A DNA stretch of 61,551 bases from positions 1 through 61,551 of the forward strand of contig VHCZ01000007.1 in assembly GCA_016871535.1 (NCBI GenBank), written 5' to 3'. This stretch comes from Verrucomicrobiota bacterium. GTDB lineage: Bacteria; Verrucomicrobiota; Verrucomicrobiia; Limisphaerales; SIBE01. Positions 19,775 through 28,849 of this stretch are shown here, one piece after another. Every line of letters begins with the position of its first letter. Position 1 is the stretch's first letter. The translations under genes and the position numbers were made by a program. Below the pieces are notes generated by a model. That model made no database searches and was not told the origin of the DNA. It worked only from the letters and a program-made list of their open reading frames with translations.

Positions 19775-19815
19775 TCTCAAATTTCAAATCTGAAGTCTCA
19801 CAGAGTGGAATTCTA

Positions 19816-20211
19816 ATGAATAGCGAATCGTGTTGCGGGGATAAGGCCAGAATCGGCGCGTATTGCGTCGGCATCCTCGGCTCGTTCCTGGTCATGGCGG
19901 GCATTGTCTGGCTAATGCGCCAGTACACGCAACCGCCGCCCGTGGATGGCAAGCGCATCGAAGAACGGCGCAAGGCCGCGGCTGAGGCAAATCTGGCTGT
20001 GAAAGAGCTTGAAACCTACGGCTACATCGACGCGACCAAGGGACAAGTGCGTTTGCCGGTTGTGGAAAATGATGGCCAGAAGCTCAAGTTGGGGCGGGCT
20101 GCGCAATTGACCCTCCAGGAGTGGAAAGACCCGGCCGCCGGGCGGTCCAACCTGATTGCGCGCTGGAACAAGTTCAATCCGCCTCCGAAACCGCCGCCAA
20201 GCTTCGAGTAA
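19816..20211 (+). CDS. Small one-helix protein of the complex III cluster
   Basis: 131 residues: a Cys-containing N-terminus (MNSESCCGDKAR), one membrane helix (about 13-33, IGAYCVGILGSFLVMAGIVW), and a periplasmic part with helical KRIEERRKAAAEANLAVKEL and then LETYGYIDATKGQVRLPV. The last segment resembles the YGW.D...G..RIP motif of small proteins encoded between actF and oxidase genes in other bacteria. It may be an assembly factor or a one-helix subunit comparable in position and topology to ActG; this is inference from position. Confidence 0.65.
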   Translation: MNSESCCGDKARIGAYCVGILGSFLVMAGIVWLMRQYTQPPPVDGKRIEERRKAAAEANLAVKELETYGYIDATKGQVRLPVVENDGQKLKLGRAAQLTLQEWKDPAAGRSNLIARWNKFNPPPKPPPSFE

Positions 20212-20221
20212 TCCAAAGTCA

Positions 20222-21763
20222 ATGATGAGCGTTCAAGCGCCAGCCACGGAGAGCGTTTCCAGGACTCAGGCTGCCGTCCCGCCGATGGAGATTAACCGAT
20301 CGAGTTGCCTCCCGGTCACGATGCTCCTGGCGTCCAGCGTCGGCTGGCTGGTTGTCGCCAGCGTCCTCGGACTCGTCAGCGCCATCAAACTGCACGCGCC
20401 GGGTTTCCCGGGTTTTCTTTCCGGCGCATCCTGGCTGACCTACGGCCGCGTCTATCCAGCTTATTCATTCGTGCTGATTTATGGATTTGCCGCGCTGGCG
20501 GGCCTGGGCCTTGGACTCTGGATACTCGCCCGACTGAGCCGCGCTGCGGTTTTCGGCCCGGTCGCAACCACGATCGCTGGTCTGTTCTGGAATCTTGGCG
20601 TTCTTGTCGGCACCCTGGGAATCCTCGCGGGCGCGGGAAGCGGCTATGAAGGCCTGGAAGTGCCGGGGTTCGCGTCGCCGATTCTCCTGGCTGCGTATCT
20701 GGCGATCGCACTCTGCGCGACGCTCACGTTTCATTTCCGCTCGGAGCGCGAGATGTATGTTTCGCAGTGGTATTTGCTGATGGCGTTGTTCTGGTTTCCG
20801 TGGATTTTTTCAACGGCGGAGATGCTGCTGGTTTACTTTCCGTCTCGGGGCGTGGCGCAGGCTGTGATCGCGGGCTGGTTCACGCACAACCTGTATTGGA
20901 TTTGGCTGGCCTCATTCGGGCTGGCCGCGATCTTCTACTTTTTGCCCAAGCTGGCGGGCCGGCCCTTGCACAGCCGCGGTCTGGCGATGTTCGGATTTTG
21001 GTCGCTGGCATGTTTCGGCGGTTGGGGCGGAGTTCAGGGAGGCACACCCGTGCCAAGCTGGCTGGCCAGTGTGAGCGGCGCGGCGGGTATCATGATGCTC
21101 GTGCCCCTTTTAGCCGTTGCCACAAACTGGCACCTGACGATGAAGGGAACGGATCAAAAGCTGGGGCCAAATCCAATTCTGCCTTTCTTCAAGTTCGGCG
21201 CCTTTTGTTTCATCGTCGCCAGCCTGCTGCAGATCATCAGCCTGCTTCGCGCGCCGTCCAGCGTGTCCGCCCACCACCAGGACCTCTCCGAAACGATTCA
21301 ATCGACCTTCGCTGTCGTATTCGGCTTGCTGGGACAGATCGCGGAAGTTGCCCGATTCACGCATTACGGAAATGGCGTGAGCTCACTGTTCCTGTTCGGC
21401 TTTTTCGTGATGGTTGCGGTGGGCGGCATTTATTACGTCGTTCCCAGGCTTACCCAATGCGAATGGCCGGCTCCGGCGCTTATGAAATTTCATTTTCGTT
21501 GCGGCGCCGCCGGGGCGGCGTTTCTGGGCGCTTCGTTGATCATTGGCGGCATCCGGCAAGGCGCGGCCATGAATAATCCAAACCTTGCGTTCCTGGATAC
21601 AGTGCGCGGCACCGTGCCGTTCCTCGGCATGGGCACTCTGGGAATGCTCCTGCTCCTGGTGGGGAACTGCGCCCTGGCAATCAACTTCGCGCGGCTCCTC
21701 ATGAACTGCCGGTGTTCCGAGTGCTGCCCGTCCCCAATCACGAGTCCCGGAGGGCGCGCATGA
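20222..21763 (+). CDS. CcoN-like (cbb3 oxidase subunit I) homologue lacking most metal ligands
   Basis: 513 residues, about twelve membrane helices. The backbone matches CcoN: YGRVYPAYSF in helix 2, GWFTHNLYWIWLASFG, AIFYFLPKLAGRPLHS, GGIYYVVPRL. By my alignment the low-spin haem b His of helix 2 (normally RPLHT) is Tyr, the paired CuB histidines after helix 7 (GPHH) read GGVQGG, and the HVH pair for haems b3 and b has no His. Only the His of FTHN, one CuB ligand, remains. It is therefore unlikely to reduce oxygen. It is flanked by intact act and cytochrome genes and overlaps the ccoO-like start, so it is probably expressed as a structural or quinone-binding subunit. Confidence 0.8.
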   Translation: MMSVQAPATESVSRTQAAVPPMEINRSSCLPVTMLLASSVGWLVVASVLGLVSAIKLHAPGFPGFLSGASWLTYGRVYPAYSFVLIYGFAALAGLGLGLWILARLSRAAVFGPVATTIAGLFWNLGVLVGTLGILAGAGSGYEGLEVPGFASPILLAAYLAIALCATLTFHFRSEREMYVSQWYLLMALFWFPWIFSTAEMLLVYFPSRGVAQAVIAGWFTHNLYWIWLASFGLAAIFYFLPKLAGRPLHSRGLAMFGFWSLACFGGWGGVQGGTPVPSWLASVSGAAGIMMLVPLLAVATNWHLTMKGTDQKLGPNPILPFFKFGAFCFIVASLLQIISLLRAPSSVSAHHQDLSETIQSTFAVVFGLLGQIAEVARFTHYGNGVSSLFLFGFFVMVAVGGIYYVVPRLTQCEWPAPALMKFHFRCGAAGAAFLGASLIIGGIRQGAAMNNPNLAFLDTVRGTVPFLGMGTLGMLLLLVGNCALAINFARLLMNCRCSECCPSPITSPGGRA

Positions 21764-22473
21764 ATCAAGGCCCGATCATTTTTCTCGGCGTTTATCTGGC
21801 GATGGCGCTGTCCTGGCTGGGAATGGTGTTTGTCCCGGAAATGCAGCTTGGGCGCATGCAGGAGACGACCGTTCCTCCCGCGGGTGCGCGCTATCCTGCG
21901 CCGCGAAACGGCCTGGCTCAGGAAGGCCGTGACGTCTATCGCGCAAACGGGTGCTACTATTGCCACACACAACAAGTCCGCGCGCGGGGCTTCGGCGCGG
22001 ATTTTGAGCGCGGCTGGGGCGCGCGCCACAGCGTGGCGCCGGACTACTTGTATGATCGCCCTGTGATGCTAGGGAACCTGCGCGTGGGGCCGGACCTGGC
22101 CAACATCGGCGTCCGCCAGCCGGATGCCGCAACGCATTTGCTGCACCTTTACAACCCGCAGATCACGGCCAAAGGTTCGACGATGCCGCCCTACAAATTC
22201 CTGTTCGAGAAACGGAAAATCAGCGGCTCGCCGTCACCAGAAGCCTTGAAACTCTCCGGCGAATTTGCCCCGGAGCCTGGATTCGAAGTCGTGCCGAAAC
22301 CCGAAGCCCTCGCGCTCGTAGCTTACCTGCAAAGCCTGCGCGCCGACGTTCCACTTTTTGAAGCTCCTTTGCCGTTGCCTGGGAAGAAGCCTGGCGCTTC
22401 CAGCACGAACCAGCCTCCAGCGGGAGCCACGAACGCAAATCCAGCTCCGGCGGGCCAGCCTCAAGCGAAATGA
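21760..22473 (+). CDS. CcoO-like membrane-anchored monohaem cytochrome c
   Basis: 237 residues. An N-terminal helix (IIFLGVYLAMALSWLGMVFV) leads into the CcoO signature EGRDVYRANGCYYCHTQQVR, later YDRPVMLGNLRVGPDLANIG, HLYNP and the haem-iron Met in KGSTMPPYKFL. C-terminus is a Pro/Ala/Asn-rich tail of about 40 residues. Overlaps both neighbours by four bases (ATGA). In a real cbb3 oxidase CcoO feeds CcoN; here the partner has lost its ligands, so the protein may instead relay electrons from complex III to another acceptor. Confidence 0.85.
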   Translation: MNQGPIIFLGVYLAMALSWLGMVFVPEMQLGRMQETTVPPAGARYPAPRNGLAQEGRDVYRANGCYYCHTQQVRARGFGADFERGWGARHSVAPDYLYDRPVMLGNLRVGPDLANIGVRQPDAATHLLHLYNPQITAKGSTMPPYKFLFEKRKISGSPSPEALKLSGEFAPEPGFEVVPKPEALALVAYLQSLRADVPLFEAPLPLPGKKPGASSTNQPPAGATNANPAPAGQPQAK

Positions 22474-23147
22474 ATTCAGATCGGAAACACAGTTCGCCGA
22501 ATGCCCCATCGAAGGGCGGAGCTTCATCCGGCAGCGGCTTGAACCAGCCGCTGGTCGAAACCGAACCAACCGCTGGGCACGCGGAGTCTCCCGTCTGGCT
22601 GGTGGTGCTGCTGGGCGTTTTGCTTTTCTGGGCGCAGTTGTACATCGAAAACTATGCTGGCGGATTCAATCCTCAGGTGTACGAGCCTTACCGAACTTAC
22701 GCTCAGGTCGAGCAGGCGAATCCCAAGGATGAGGCAGGAGAACTGATTGCCAAGGGAGAAGTTCTCTATACCCAACTCTGTGTCGCTTGCCATCAAGGGA
22801 ACGGGATGGGGAGTCCCGGTCAATTCCCTCCTTTGGCGGGGTCTGAGTGGGTCATCGGGAGCCCGGACCGGCTTATCCGAATCGTGCTTCATGGACCGAC
22901 CGGCCCTTTCAAAGTGAAAGGCGTGGATTGGAATCCTGCAACAGCCATGGTGCCTTTTGGCTCCGCGTTCCCTCCGGACCAAGTCGATGCCAACATCGCC
23001 GCCATTCTAACCTTCATCCGCCAGTCCTGGGGGAATAAGGCGCCGCCCATCAAACTGGAAGATGTGAAACGCGTCCGCGAGGAAACCAAAGATCGCGCCG
23101 CGCCGTGGACCATGGACGAACTGCTGAAGATTCCGGAGACGCAGTAG
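22470..23147 (+). CDS. Membrane-anchored monohaem cytochrome c (CcoP-like position)
   Basis: 225 residues. A polar 45-residue N-terminus, one helix (about 46-65, VWLVVLLGVLLFWAQLYIE), then one class I haem domain with YTQLCVACHQGNGMGSPGQF near residues 100-120, MVPFG as the likely Met ligand and a C-terminal helix IAAILTFIRQSWGNKA. CcoP normally has two haems; this has one. Last gene of the respiratory operon; convergent with the glycosyltransferase. Confidence 0.85.
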   Translation: MNSDRKHSSPNAPSKGGASSGSGLNQPLVETEPTAGHAESPVWLVVLLGVLLFWAQLYIENYAGGFNPQVYEPYRTYAQVEQANPKDEAGELIAKGEVLYTQLCVACHQGNGMGSPGQFPPLAGSEWVIGSPDRLIRIVLHGPTGPFKVKGVDWNPATAMVPFGSAFPPDQVDANIAAILTFIRQSWGNKAPPIKLEDVKRVREETKDRAAPWTMDELLKIPETQ

Positions 23148-23241
23148 CCTCAGACGAAGGAATCGGAGTAGTGGAGGAGTGGGGCGTTGGAGTTCTGGGG
23201 CATTCGATCTCGAATGCGAGGTTTCGATCCACGAGAGAAGA

Positions 23242-24339
23242 TCAGTCCCCGGCAACCTTCGGCGGACCATGACGGAGCACGCGCCGCAGTTCCTCCCAGC
23301 GATTCAAACGCCAGCGCAGAAAGCGCAGCATCCAGAAATCGCCGCGGCGGCGGAACTGGCCAATGCGGCGGCGCTCGGAAAGCACGTGCGGCCTCAAGCG
23401 CCAGCATTCGGCCAAAGCGTCCACGTAAGCCCTCCGAACGAATGACCCGCGCCGGATCAGCAGCAAACTCGCGAAGGCCTCCGCAATCCACAGCGCGAGT
23501 TGCAGCGGGACGAGAAGGAGCAGCACATTCCGGCAGTTCTTGAGCAGCACGAGCAGCACGTTGCGATTCGTGTAGAAACGCTTGGTGGCGCTGGTTCGCA
23601 CTTCGCTCATGCGCCCGCCTTCCGGATTCACGTTCGCCGCCAGATGATGGTGCAAGCGCGCGCGCGCAACCGCGATGGCGCGCCCCCCGGCGATCCAAAG
23701 CCGCCAGGACAAATCCAACTCGTCCGCATACATGAACAAAGCCTTGTCGAATCCACCGATGCGCTCAAACCATTCCCGCTCGACGAGGAAACAGCATCCG
23801 GGCGGCATGAAGAGATCGCGGCTTTGGTCGTAGCGCGTGGCAAAGCTGGGCAATCCAAAAACGTCGAACCCGGCGCCCCAGATCGGCTGGACCGTGTTGT
23901 CATCGTAATTCAGCACGAGTGGCGTGGCGGCGTTCGCGCGCTGACTTCGCACTTCCGCCAGCAAGGTAGCCAGACAATCGGGCTCCAGCCAGGCGTCGTT
24001 GTTCAGGAAGAACAGATACTGGCCACGCGCCGCCTGCGCCGCGCGATTGTTCCCTTCGCAATAGCCCAGGTTCTTCCCGTGCTGCATGACACGCGCGTTC
24101 GGCCAGGATTGAGTCAGTTTCTCCGCGAGTTTGTCCGATCCGTCCGTCGAGGCATTGTCCGCCACGATGATTTCAGCCGCAGCAAAAAGCGTCTGCCGCC
24201 GCAGGGAATCGAGGCAACGCTCGATCCATGGCGCGCCTTGATAGTTCAGAATGATGACGCTGACCTGGTATTGAGGCAAATTATCCGTGGTTTGAGGCAG
24301 GAATTCTCCGAAGGAGCTTCGTGCATTGAACCTCTGCAC
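23242..24339 (-). CDS. GT2-family glycosyltransferase
   Basis: About 365 residues. Nucleotide-sugar motifs are clear: VSVIILNYQGAPWIERCLDS, IIVADNASTDGSD, GYCEGNNRAAQAA, LFFLNNDAWLEPD (DxD-like), and MYADELDLSWRLW. A C-terminal hydrophobic segment (NVLLLLVPLQLALWIAEAFASLLL) suggests membrane association, as in rhamnosyl- or WcaA-like transferases. The start is uncertain: GTG at 24339 and TTG at 24279 are possible, while all upstream in-frame sequence lies in intergenic repeats. Confidence 0.8.
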   Translation of the reverse strand: MQRFNARSSFGEFLPQTTDNLPQYQVSVIILNYQGAPWIERCLDSLRRQTLFAAAEIIVADNASTDGSDKLAEKLTQSWPNARVMQHGKNLGYCEGNNRAAQAARGQYLFFLNNDAWLEPDCLATLLAEVRSQRANAATPLVLNYDDNTVQPIWGAGFDVFGLPSFATRYDQSRDLFMPPGCCFLVEREWFERIGGFDKALFMYADELDLSWRLWIAGGRAIAVARARLHHHLAANVNPEGGRMSEVRTSATKRFYTNRNVLLVLLKNCRNVLLLLVPLQLALWIAEAFASLLLIRRGSFVRRAYVDALAECWRLRPHVLSERRRIGQFRRRGDFWMLRFLRWRLNRWEELRRVLRHGPPKVAGD

Positions 24340-24472
24340 CGCCCCCGGCTCCTGCTCCCTCCCAGGAGGCGGGGCTTCGTTCGACGTCGCAGCGTTCAGT
24401 TCCCCTCCTGGGAAGGAGGTGTGGGTTGGTTCATGGGAAGTTTCCACGGCCAAGAAGCCGTGCCAATAGCCC

Positions 24473-24578
24473 ATGAACCGAAAACTGCACGGACCGCAGC
24501 CTTTAGGCTGCTTCCGGTCCCACTCTGGAATTTGGCGTTGAAGCGGCCTAAAGGCCACGGTCCGAACAGACGGTTCAT
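24473..24578. repeat. Palindromic repeat family F with inner hairpins
   Basis: ATGAACCG at 24473 pairs with CGGTTCAT ending at 24578; inside, GGACCGCAGCCTTTAGGCTGC and GCGGCCTAAAGGCCACGGTCC pair with each other and each also folds on itself (GCAGCC/GGCTGC, GGCCT/AGGCC). Immediately left, about 24370-24480, is another self-complementary stretch around CCATGGGAAGT...CCATGAAC. Only one copy is in this window. Confidence 0.65.
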
Positions 24579-24631
24579 AAGAAGAGGACGGGCGGCGGCG
24601 GCTCCGCAGCACCGCCGCTCGCTCCTATTGA

Positions 24632-25330
24632 TCAAGAAAGCTTTTTCTTCGCTTCCTCGGGCACGTTGACTTTTGTGGCGCCGACGTCCTTGATCTCAAC
24701 TGTGGTCGTTCGGTCCACATCGCGGTCATTGCCGCCAAAGCTGACGGTGCCGCTGACTTTGAATTCATATTTCACGAGCGCTCCGTCCTTCAGCCAGAAC
24801 TTCACGGAACCTTTGGCGTTGCTGGTCGTGGCATCGCCGCCCCTGCGGAAGCGCAGCAATTCCTTCGCGCCCTCTTCGGTCAAAGCGCTGGAATAGGCGT
24901 CGCCGTCTTTCTTGAGATCTTTGGCGGCGGCGGCGAGTTCCGCGGCCTGGACGGCTGGTGTCTTGAGATTGCGGGCCATGAGGGCGCGGAAGCGTCCGAA
25001 GCCTTCTTCCTGTTCCACCTCGGCCAGGCCCTGCCACGCGCCGTCTTGATTCGTCACCGCGCCTTTGCCTCCTTTGACCACGGTTTGCATGGTGTTATCT
25101 CCAAAGCTCGAAGAGACCAGGGTAAAGCCGTCCTTTTCCGTTTTGCCGTCCGACGGGCCCGGGCGGAACTGAGAGCCTTCCGGAACGGCAACCGTTTGCT
25201 TCCAACTGTAATTGGCAGCTTCGCCGAGCTTCTTGGCCGCGGCGATGACGGCGTCTTTGGGGCTGGAGTCCGCGGCATTGAGAGAAACAGCCAGCACGGT
25301 CAATGCGCCGATGAGCATGTTTCTTTTCAT
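24632..25330 (-). CDS. Secreted protein of unknown function
   Basis: 232 residues from the ATG at 25330 with a short signal peptide (MKRNMLIGALTVLAVSLNAA). The mature part has alternating strands and Lys/Ala-rich helices (AVIAAAKKLGEAANYSWKQT, FKVSGTVSFGGNDRDVDRTT, VPEEAKKKLS), suggesting a lipid-binding-like beta fold of the LolA/LppX kind, but no motif is decisive. Isolated between two repeat-bearing gaps. Confidence 0.65.
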   Translation of the reverse strand: MKRNMLIGALTVLAVSLNAADSSPKDAVIAAAKKLGEAANYSWKQTVAVPEGSQFRPGPSDGKTEKDGFTLVSSSFGDNTMQTVVKGGKGAVTNQDGAWQGLAEVEQEEGFGRFRALMARNLKTPAVQAAELAAAAKDLKKDGDAYSSALTEEGAKELLRFRRGGDATTSNAKGSVKFWLKDGALVKYEFKVSGTVSFGGNDRDVDRTTTVEIKDVGATKVNVPEEAKKKLS

Positions 25331-25445
25331 AGAGTTCCTTAATTGGTTTGATGGATTTGAATAAGTTTCAGTGCGCCTGAGAGCCTTCGGCAGAATTTGA
25401 GCCTGCCAAGACACCTCGCACAAGCCAGAAGACGCACCCGCCCGA

Positions 25446-25547
25446 TCCCCGGTTACCCGGTAGGGCGAGCTTGTCCCCAGCGAGCCGCCACCAACGTGTT
25501 CCCAATACGTCCGCCACGGCTCGCCGGGACGGGCTCGCCCTTACCGG
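25446..25547. repeat. Palindromic repeat family A, copy 2
   Basis: CCCGGTAGGGCGAGC and GCTCGCCCTTACCGGG form the outer stem; GTCCCCAGCGAGCC and GGCTCGCCGGGACGG the inner one; the centre contains ACGTGTTCCCAATACGT. It lies just downstream of the ABC ATPase stop. Confidence 0.85.
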
Positions 25548-25561
25548 GGAAACGTTCGTCA

Positions 25562-26741
25562 TCATGGAAGCAGACCATAATGGCTGGGGTCGAGGACCTC
25601 TTCAGTGTTCGCGTCGAATAGGTGAGCCTTCTCCGGGGCAAAAGAAACCGCGACAGTCTGGCCGGGCCGGCACGGAAAATCCGGCGCCACGCGCGCGGTC
25701 AATGTTTGAGCGCCGGCCGAGAGGAAAAGATACGTCTCCGGTCCGCGCGGCTCAACCACCTCAACCGCCGCCTGGATTGCCGCGACGCCATCCGAACGAC
25801 CCGCTGTGGCACTCGTCACCGGTTGCAGGCCGATATCTTCGGGTCGAACTCCGAGCACAACCGCCCGTCTCTCGACCTGTCCCAGGGCAGTCTTGAAACG
25901 CGGCGGCAATTGAATCAGCAACGCATCCAGGCCAGCGGCAAAGTTGTCCGTGCGGGTTGCGAAAACACAACCGCCGCTCTTGGTCAACAGTTCACCCCGG
26001 ATGAAGTTCATCGGCGGCGAGCCGATGAAGCCCGCCACAAACAAATTGCCCGGACGGCGATACAACTCCAACGGTTCGGCGACTTGCTGAATCCTTCCTT
26101 CGTTTAGGACTGCGATCCGGTGGCCGAGGGTCATCGCCTCGACCTGATCGTGCGTGACGTAAATCATGGTGACTCCCAGGCGAGTGTGGAGGCGCGCCAA
26201 CTCCACGCGCATTTGGGCGCGCAACGCGGCGTCCAGATTGGATAGCGGCTCGTCGAGAAGAAAGACCTTCGGTTTATGCACTATCGCCCGGCCCAGAGCG
26301 ACGCGCTGGCGTTCGCCGCCCGACAACGCGCCGGGCCGTCGATCCAGGCAACGCTGCAAACCCAACAGCGCGGCCGTTTCTGCCACCCGCGCCTCAATCT
26401 CGGGCTTCGCATACTTCCGCAACTTGAGACCGAACGCCATGTTCTCGAAGACCGTCATGTGCGGATACAATGCGTAGTTCTGGAAGACCATTGCGACGTC
26501 CCGGTCTTTCGCGGGGACGCGGTTGATCATTTGGCCGTCGATAGAGATGCCGCCTCGGGTCGGCTCCTCCAGGCCCGCGATCGTGCGGAGCAAAGTGGTC
26601 TTGCCACACCCCGACGGTCCCACCAGCACCAGGAGTTCCTTGTCCTCGACGTAGAGGCTCAGATCCTTGAGCGCCGGAATTTCCTCCTTTTTCGGGCCGA
26701 GGAAGGTCTTGTCCAGATGTTCGATAACGACCCGCGCCATG
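25562..26741 (-). CDS. MalK/UgpC-type ABC transporter ATP-binding protein
   Basis: 392 residues from the ATG at 26741. Walker A GPSGCGKTT, Q-loop MVFQNYALYPHMTVFENMAFG, signature LSGGERQR, Walker B VFLLDEPLSNLDA and switch YVTHDQVEAM are intact. The C-terminal third is the OB/MOP regulatory domain (VLGVRPEDIGL, GPETYLFL, GQTVAVSF). Such ATPases energise sugar or glycerol-phosphate importers and often serve several of them. No permease or binding protein is nearby, so the substrate is open. It starts nine bases after the PHP-like gene stop and may be co-transcribed with it. Confidence 0.9.
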
Positions 26742-26750
26742 GAACACCTG

Positions 26751-28745
26751 CTACTGCAACCACAGAGGTTGCGTGAAGGCGCCGTTGACGGCGACATCCC
26801 AGGCTTCGAGACGCACCCACTTGGGAGAGCTTTCCAGCGGCCACTCGAATTTGCGGCGCCCAAACTCACGGGCATCCGGCACCTGAATCGTCTGCCGCTT
26901 TACTTCGTGGCCGTCCCAGGACGCGATGAGGACTTGCGAAAGCGGGAAGGTCCATTCGAGTTCGGCGGTCACTTTCGCGTTCCTCGCGTCGAAGGAATGA
27001 ATGAGCACTTCGCCCGTGGTCGTGAAAAAATCGCCGCGCCGCAACGCGCCCAGCACCGGCGACCAATCGTCGAAGGTTGGCTTCTTCTCGAGCTTGAGAT
27101 AATTGATGTTCATGTGGCCGTAGAGTTCGTGCGTGGCGTCCAGCTCGAACGTGTCCACCTCGCCGGGCACTTGTTTGCGCTGGCCCCAGGTATTCATGTC
27201 GTCCAGCAAGTCGAGCACGCGCACACCCAGGCGCGGCTCGGAAAGGTCCGCTGGCATTGCTTTCCAGGCGCCGCCGAGCCAGAGATCGTCCTGGTACCAA
27301 TCCTTCTCTTTGTAAGCGTCGGGACAGGCGAAGGAGGCTTTGATGCGCGGATGCGCCGTCCAGGCCAGCGCCTTCTCACGCCGCAGAATCTCCACCATGT
27401 CCGCCTCGCTGCCCGCGTGATAGACCTTGCCGTAAGGTGGGATGTCTTCGACGAACGGCACGCCATTGCTGCGAACGAGGGTCAGATAGACCGGCCTGGG
27501 AAACAGGTAGAGCCAATGGCCCGGATGCGTGCCCTTGGGCGCAGGAATATTGAGCTGGGCGTTGGCTTCTTCGCCTGGGATGAAAAGAATCCGCTCGTCC
27601 GAATACTTCCGGCAGACATCGAACATCGCTTTGAGTTGAGGCAACCGTTTGGGGCCGGGGTCGGCGGGATTGCCGTCGCCGTGGAATTCAGCCAGGTGAA
27701 CGAGATTCACGTTCATCGCTTTGAACACCTTGGCGACTTCAGGGCCGGCGGGGTTTCCGTTGAGTTCGTTCATTGCGAGGCGCACGTGCCAGTGGCTGGT
27801 GAACGTGAACCGGCCTTCCATGGTTTTGAACACATCGCCGTTCGTGTAGCGTTTCACGCGTTCGAGCGCGGCTTCGGGTTTTTCCGGGGAGGCGAGCACG
27901 AATGCGCTCATGCGCTGGATCTTGCCCGCGGGCGCGTCGAACCAGGGAATGAACGCGCCCTGATGGCCGGGACCGCCCGCAGGATCTTGCCGCAGCCCGA
28001 GTCGGTTCTTCCCAATCTGCGCGAACTTGAAATTCACCGTGTGATCCCGTGGAAAGAAAAACGCGTGGGGCGGCGGGAAGACCGCCACGGAGCCGGTTTG
28101 CGTCTCGCCAAAGATGGCGCGGTTTCGAACGCTGACGGGTTTCGGTTCGCCTTCCAGCGAAGCGCGGACCCATTGATCGGTCTCGTTGCTTTTCCACGCG
28201 ACGCGTTTCCACGCTCCTTCAAGTTGGAAGTCGTAGATGTAAGCGAGAAGTTTGCCGTCGTTCTTCAGTGCGGCCTCGACGTGGACAAAGGGGCTTCCCG
28301 AATAGAGCCGCACCACTAGCTCGCCCGTGAACGGTCCGGCGGTGAGATTGGAGAAGTGCATCGCGGCGCGGGTGCCTGCGCTTTCGACGCGCACCGTCTT
28401 GAGATCGAAGTTGGCCTCGTGGGTTTGGGTCGGGCGAGAAGCGGGCTTGTCGAAAAAGATGTAACGTTCGTTCGCGCGTTCCGTGCGCGAGCCCGTGGTG
28501 ATAGTGAGCACCGGGCGGACGTCTCGCATCACGGCGACTCCTGCGACTTCAAAGGACCCGAAGAGAGGCTTCGTTGGATCGAGTGAGAAGACAGCCGCGT
28601 GGCGTTTCTCCCCGTCCGCAGCCCATTCCGCACGGAGAGATGATCCCTGGCGTTCGATGCGGATGCCGGAAGCAGGATCGAAACGCGAAAGGTCAACCGG
28701 AGCATCCAGCGCCAGGACCAGCAGCAAAGCGAAGGTCGGTGTCAT
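26751..28745 (-). CDS. PHP/CehA-McbA-like metallohydrolase domain protein
   Basis: 664 residues with a short hydrophobic N-terminus. Residues about 1-330 are a beta-rich galactose-mutarotase-like or concanavalin-like region (FSLDPTKPLFGSFEV, LVVRLYSGSPFVHVEAAL). From about 335 there are motifs of a PHP fold: FTFTSHWHVRLAMN, HLAEFHGDG, FIPGEEAN, AWTAHPRIK, and RRGDFFTTTGEVLIHSF. The His/Glu pattern could bind two or three metals, as in carbaryl hydrolase CehA. The real substrate is unknown. Directly upstream of the ABC ATPase. Confidence 0.6.
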   Translation of the reverse strand: MTPTFALLLVLALDAPVDLSRFDPASGIRIERQGSSLRAEWAADGEKRHAAVFSLDPTKPLFGSFEVAGVAVMRDVRPVLTITTGSRTERANERYIFFDKPASRPTQTHEANFDLKTVRVESAGTRAAMHFSNLTAGPFTGELVVRLYSGSPFVHVEAALKNDGKLLAYIYDFQLEGAWKRVAWKSNETDQWVRASLEGEPKPVSVRNRAIFGETQTGSVAVFPPPHAFFFPRDHTVNFKFAQIGKNRLGLRQDPAGGPGHQGAFIPWFDAPAGKIQRMSAFVLASPEKPEAALERVKRYTNGDVFKTMEGRFTFTSHWHVRLAMNELNGNPAGPEVAKVFKAMNVNLVHLAEFHGDGNPADPGPKRLPQLKAMFDVCRKYSDERILFIPGEEANAQLNIPAPKGTHPGHWLYLFPRPVYLTLVRSNGVPFVEDIPPYGKVYHAGSEADMVEILRREKALAWTAHPRIKASFACPDAYKEKDWYQDDLWLGGAWKAMPADLSEPRLGVRVLDLLDDMNTWGQRKQVPGEVDTFELDATHELYGHMNINYLKLEKKPTFDDWSPVLGALRRGDFFTTTGEVLIHSFDARNAKVTAELEWTFPLSQVLIASWDGHEVKRQTIQVPDAREFGRRKFEWPLESSPKWVRLEAWDVAVNGAFTQPLWLQ

Positions 28746-28849
28746 GTTTATTCCAAGTTCAAAGTTCGATGTTCAAAGTTCAAAGTTGGACGTTCGAAGT
28801 TCGCCCCTGTCCTCTTGCTGGCGTTCCGGCCCGCCCGTCTCGATTGTGC

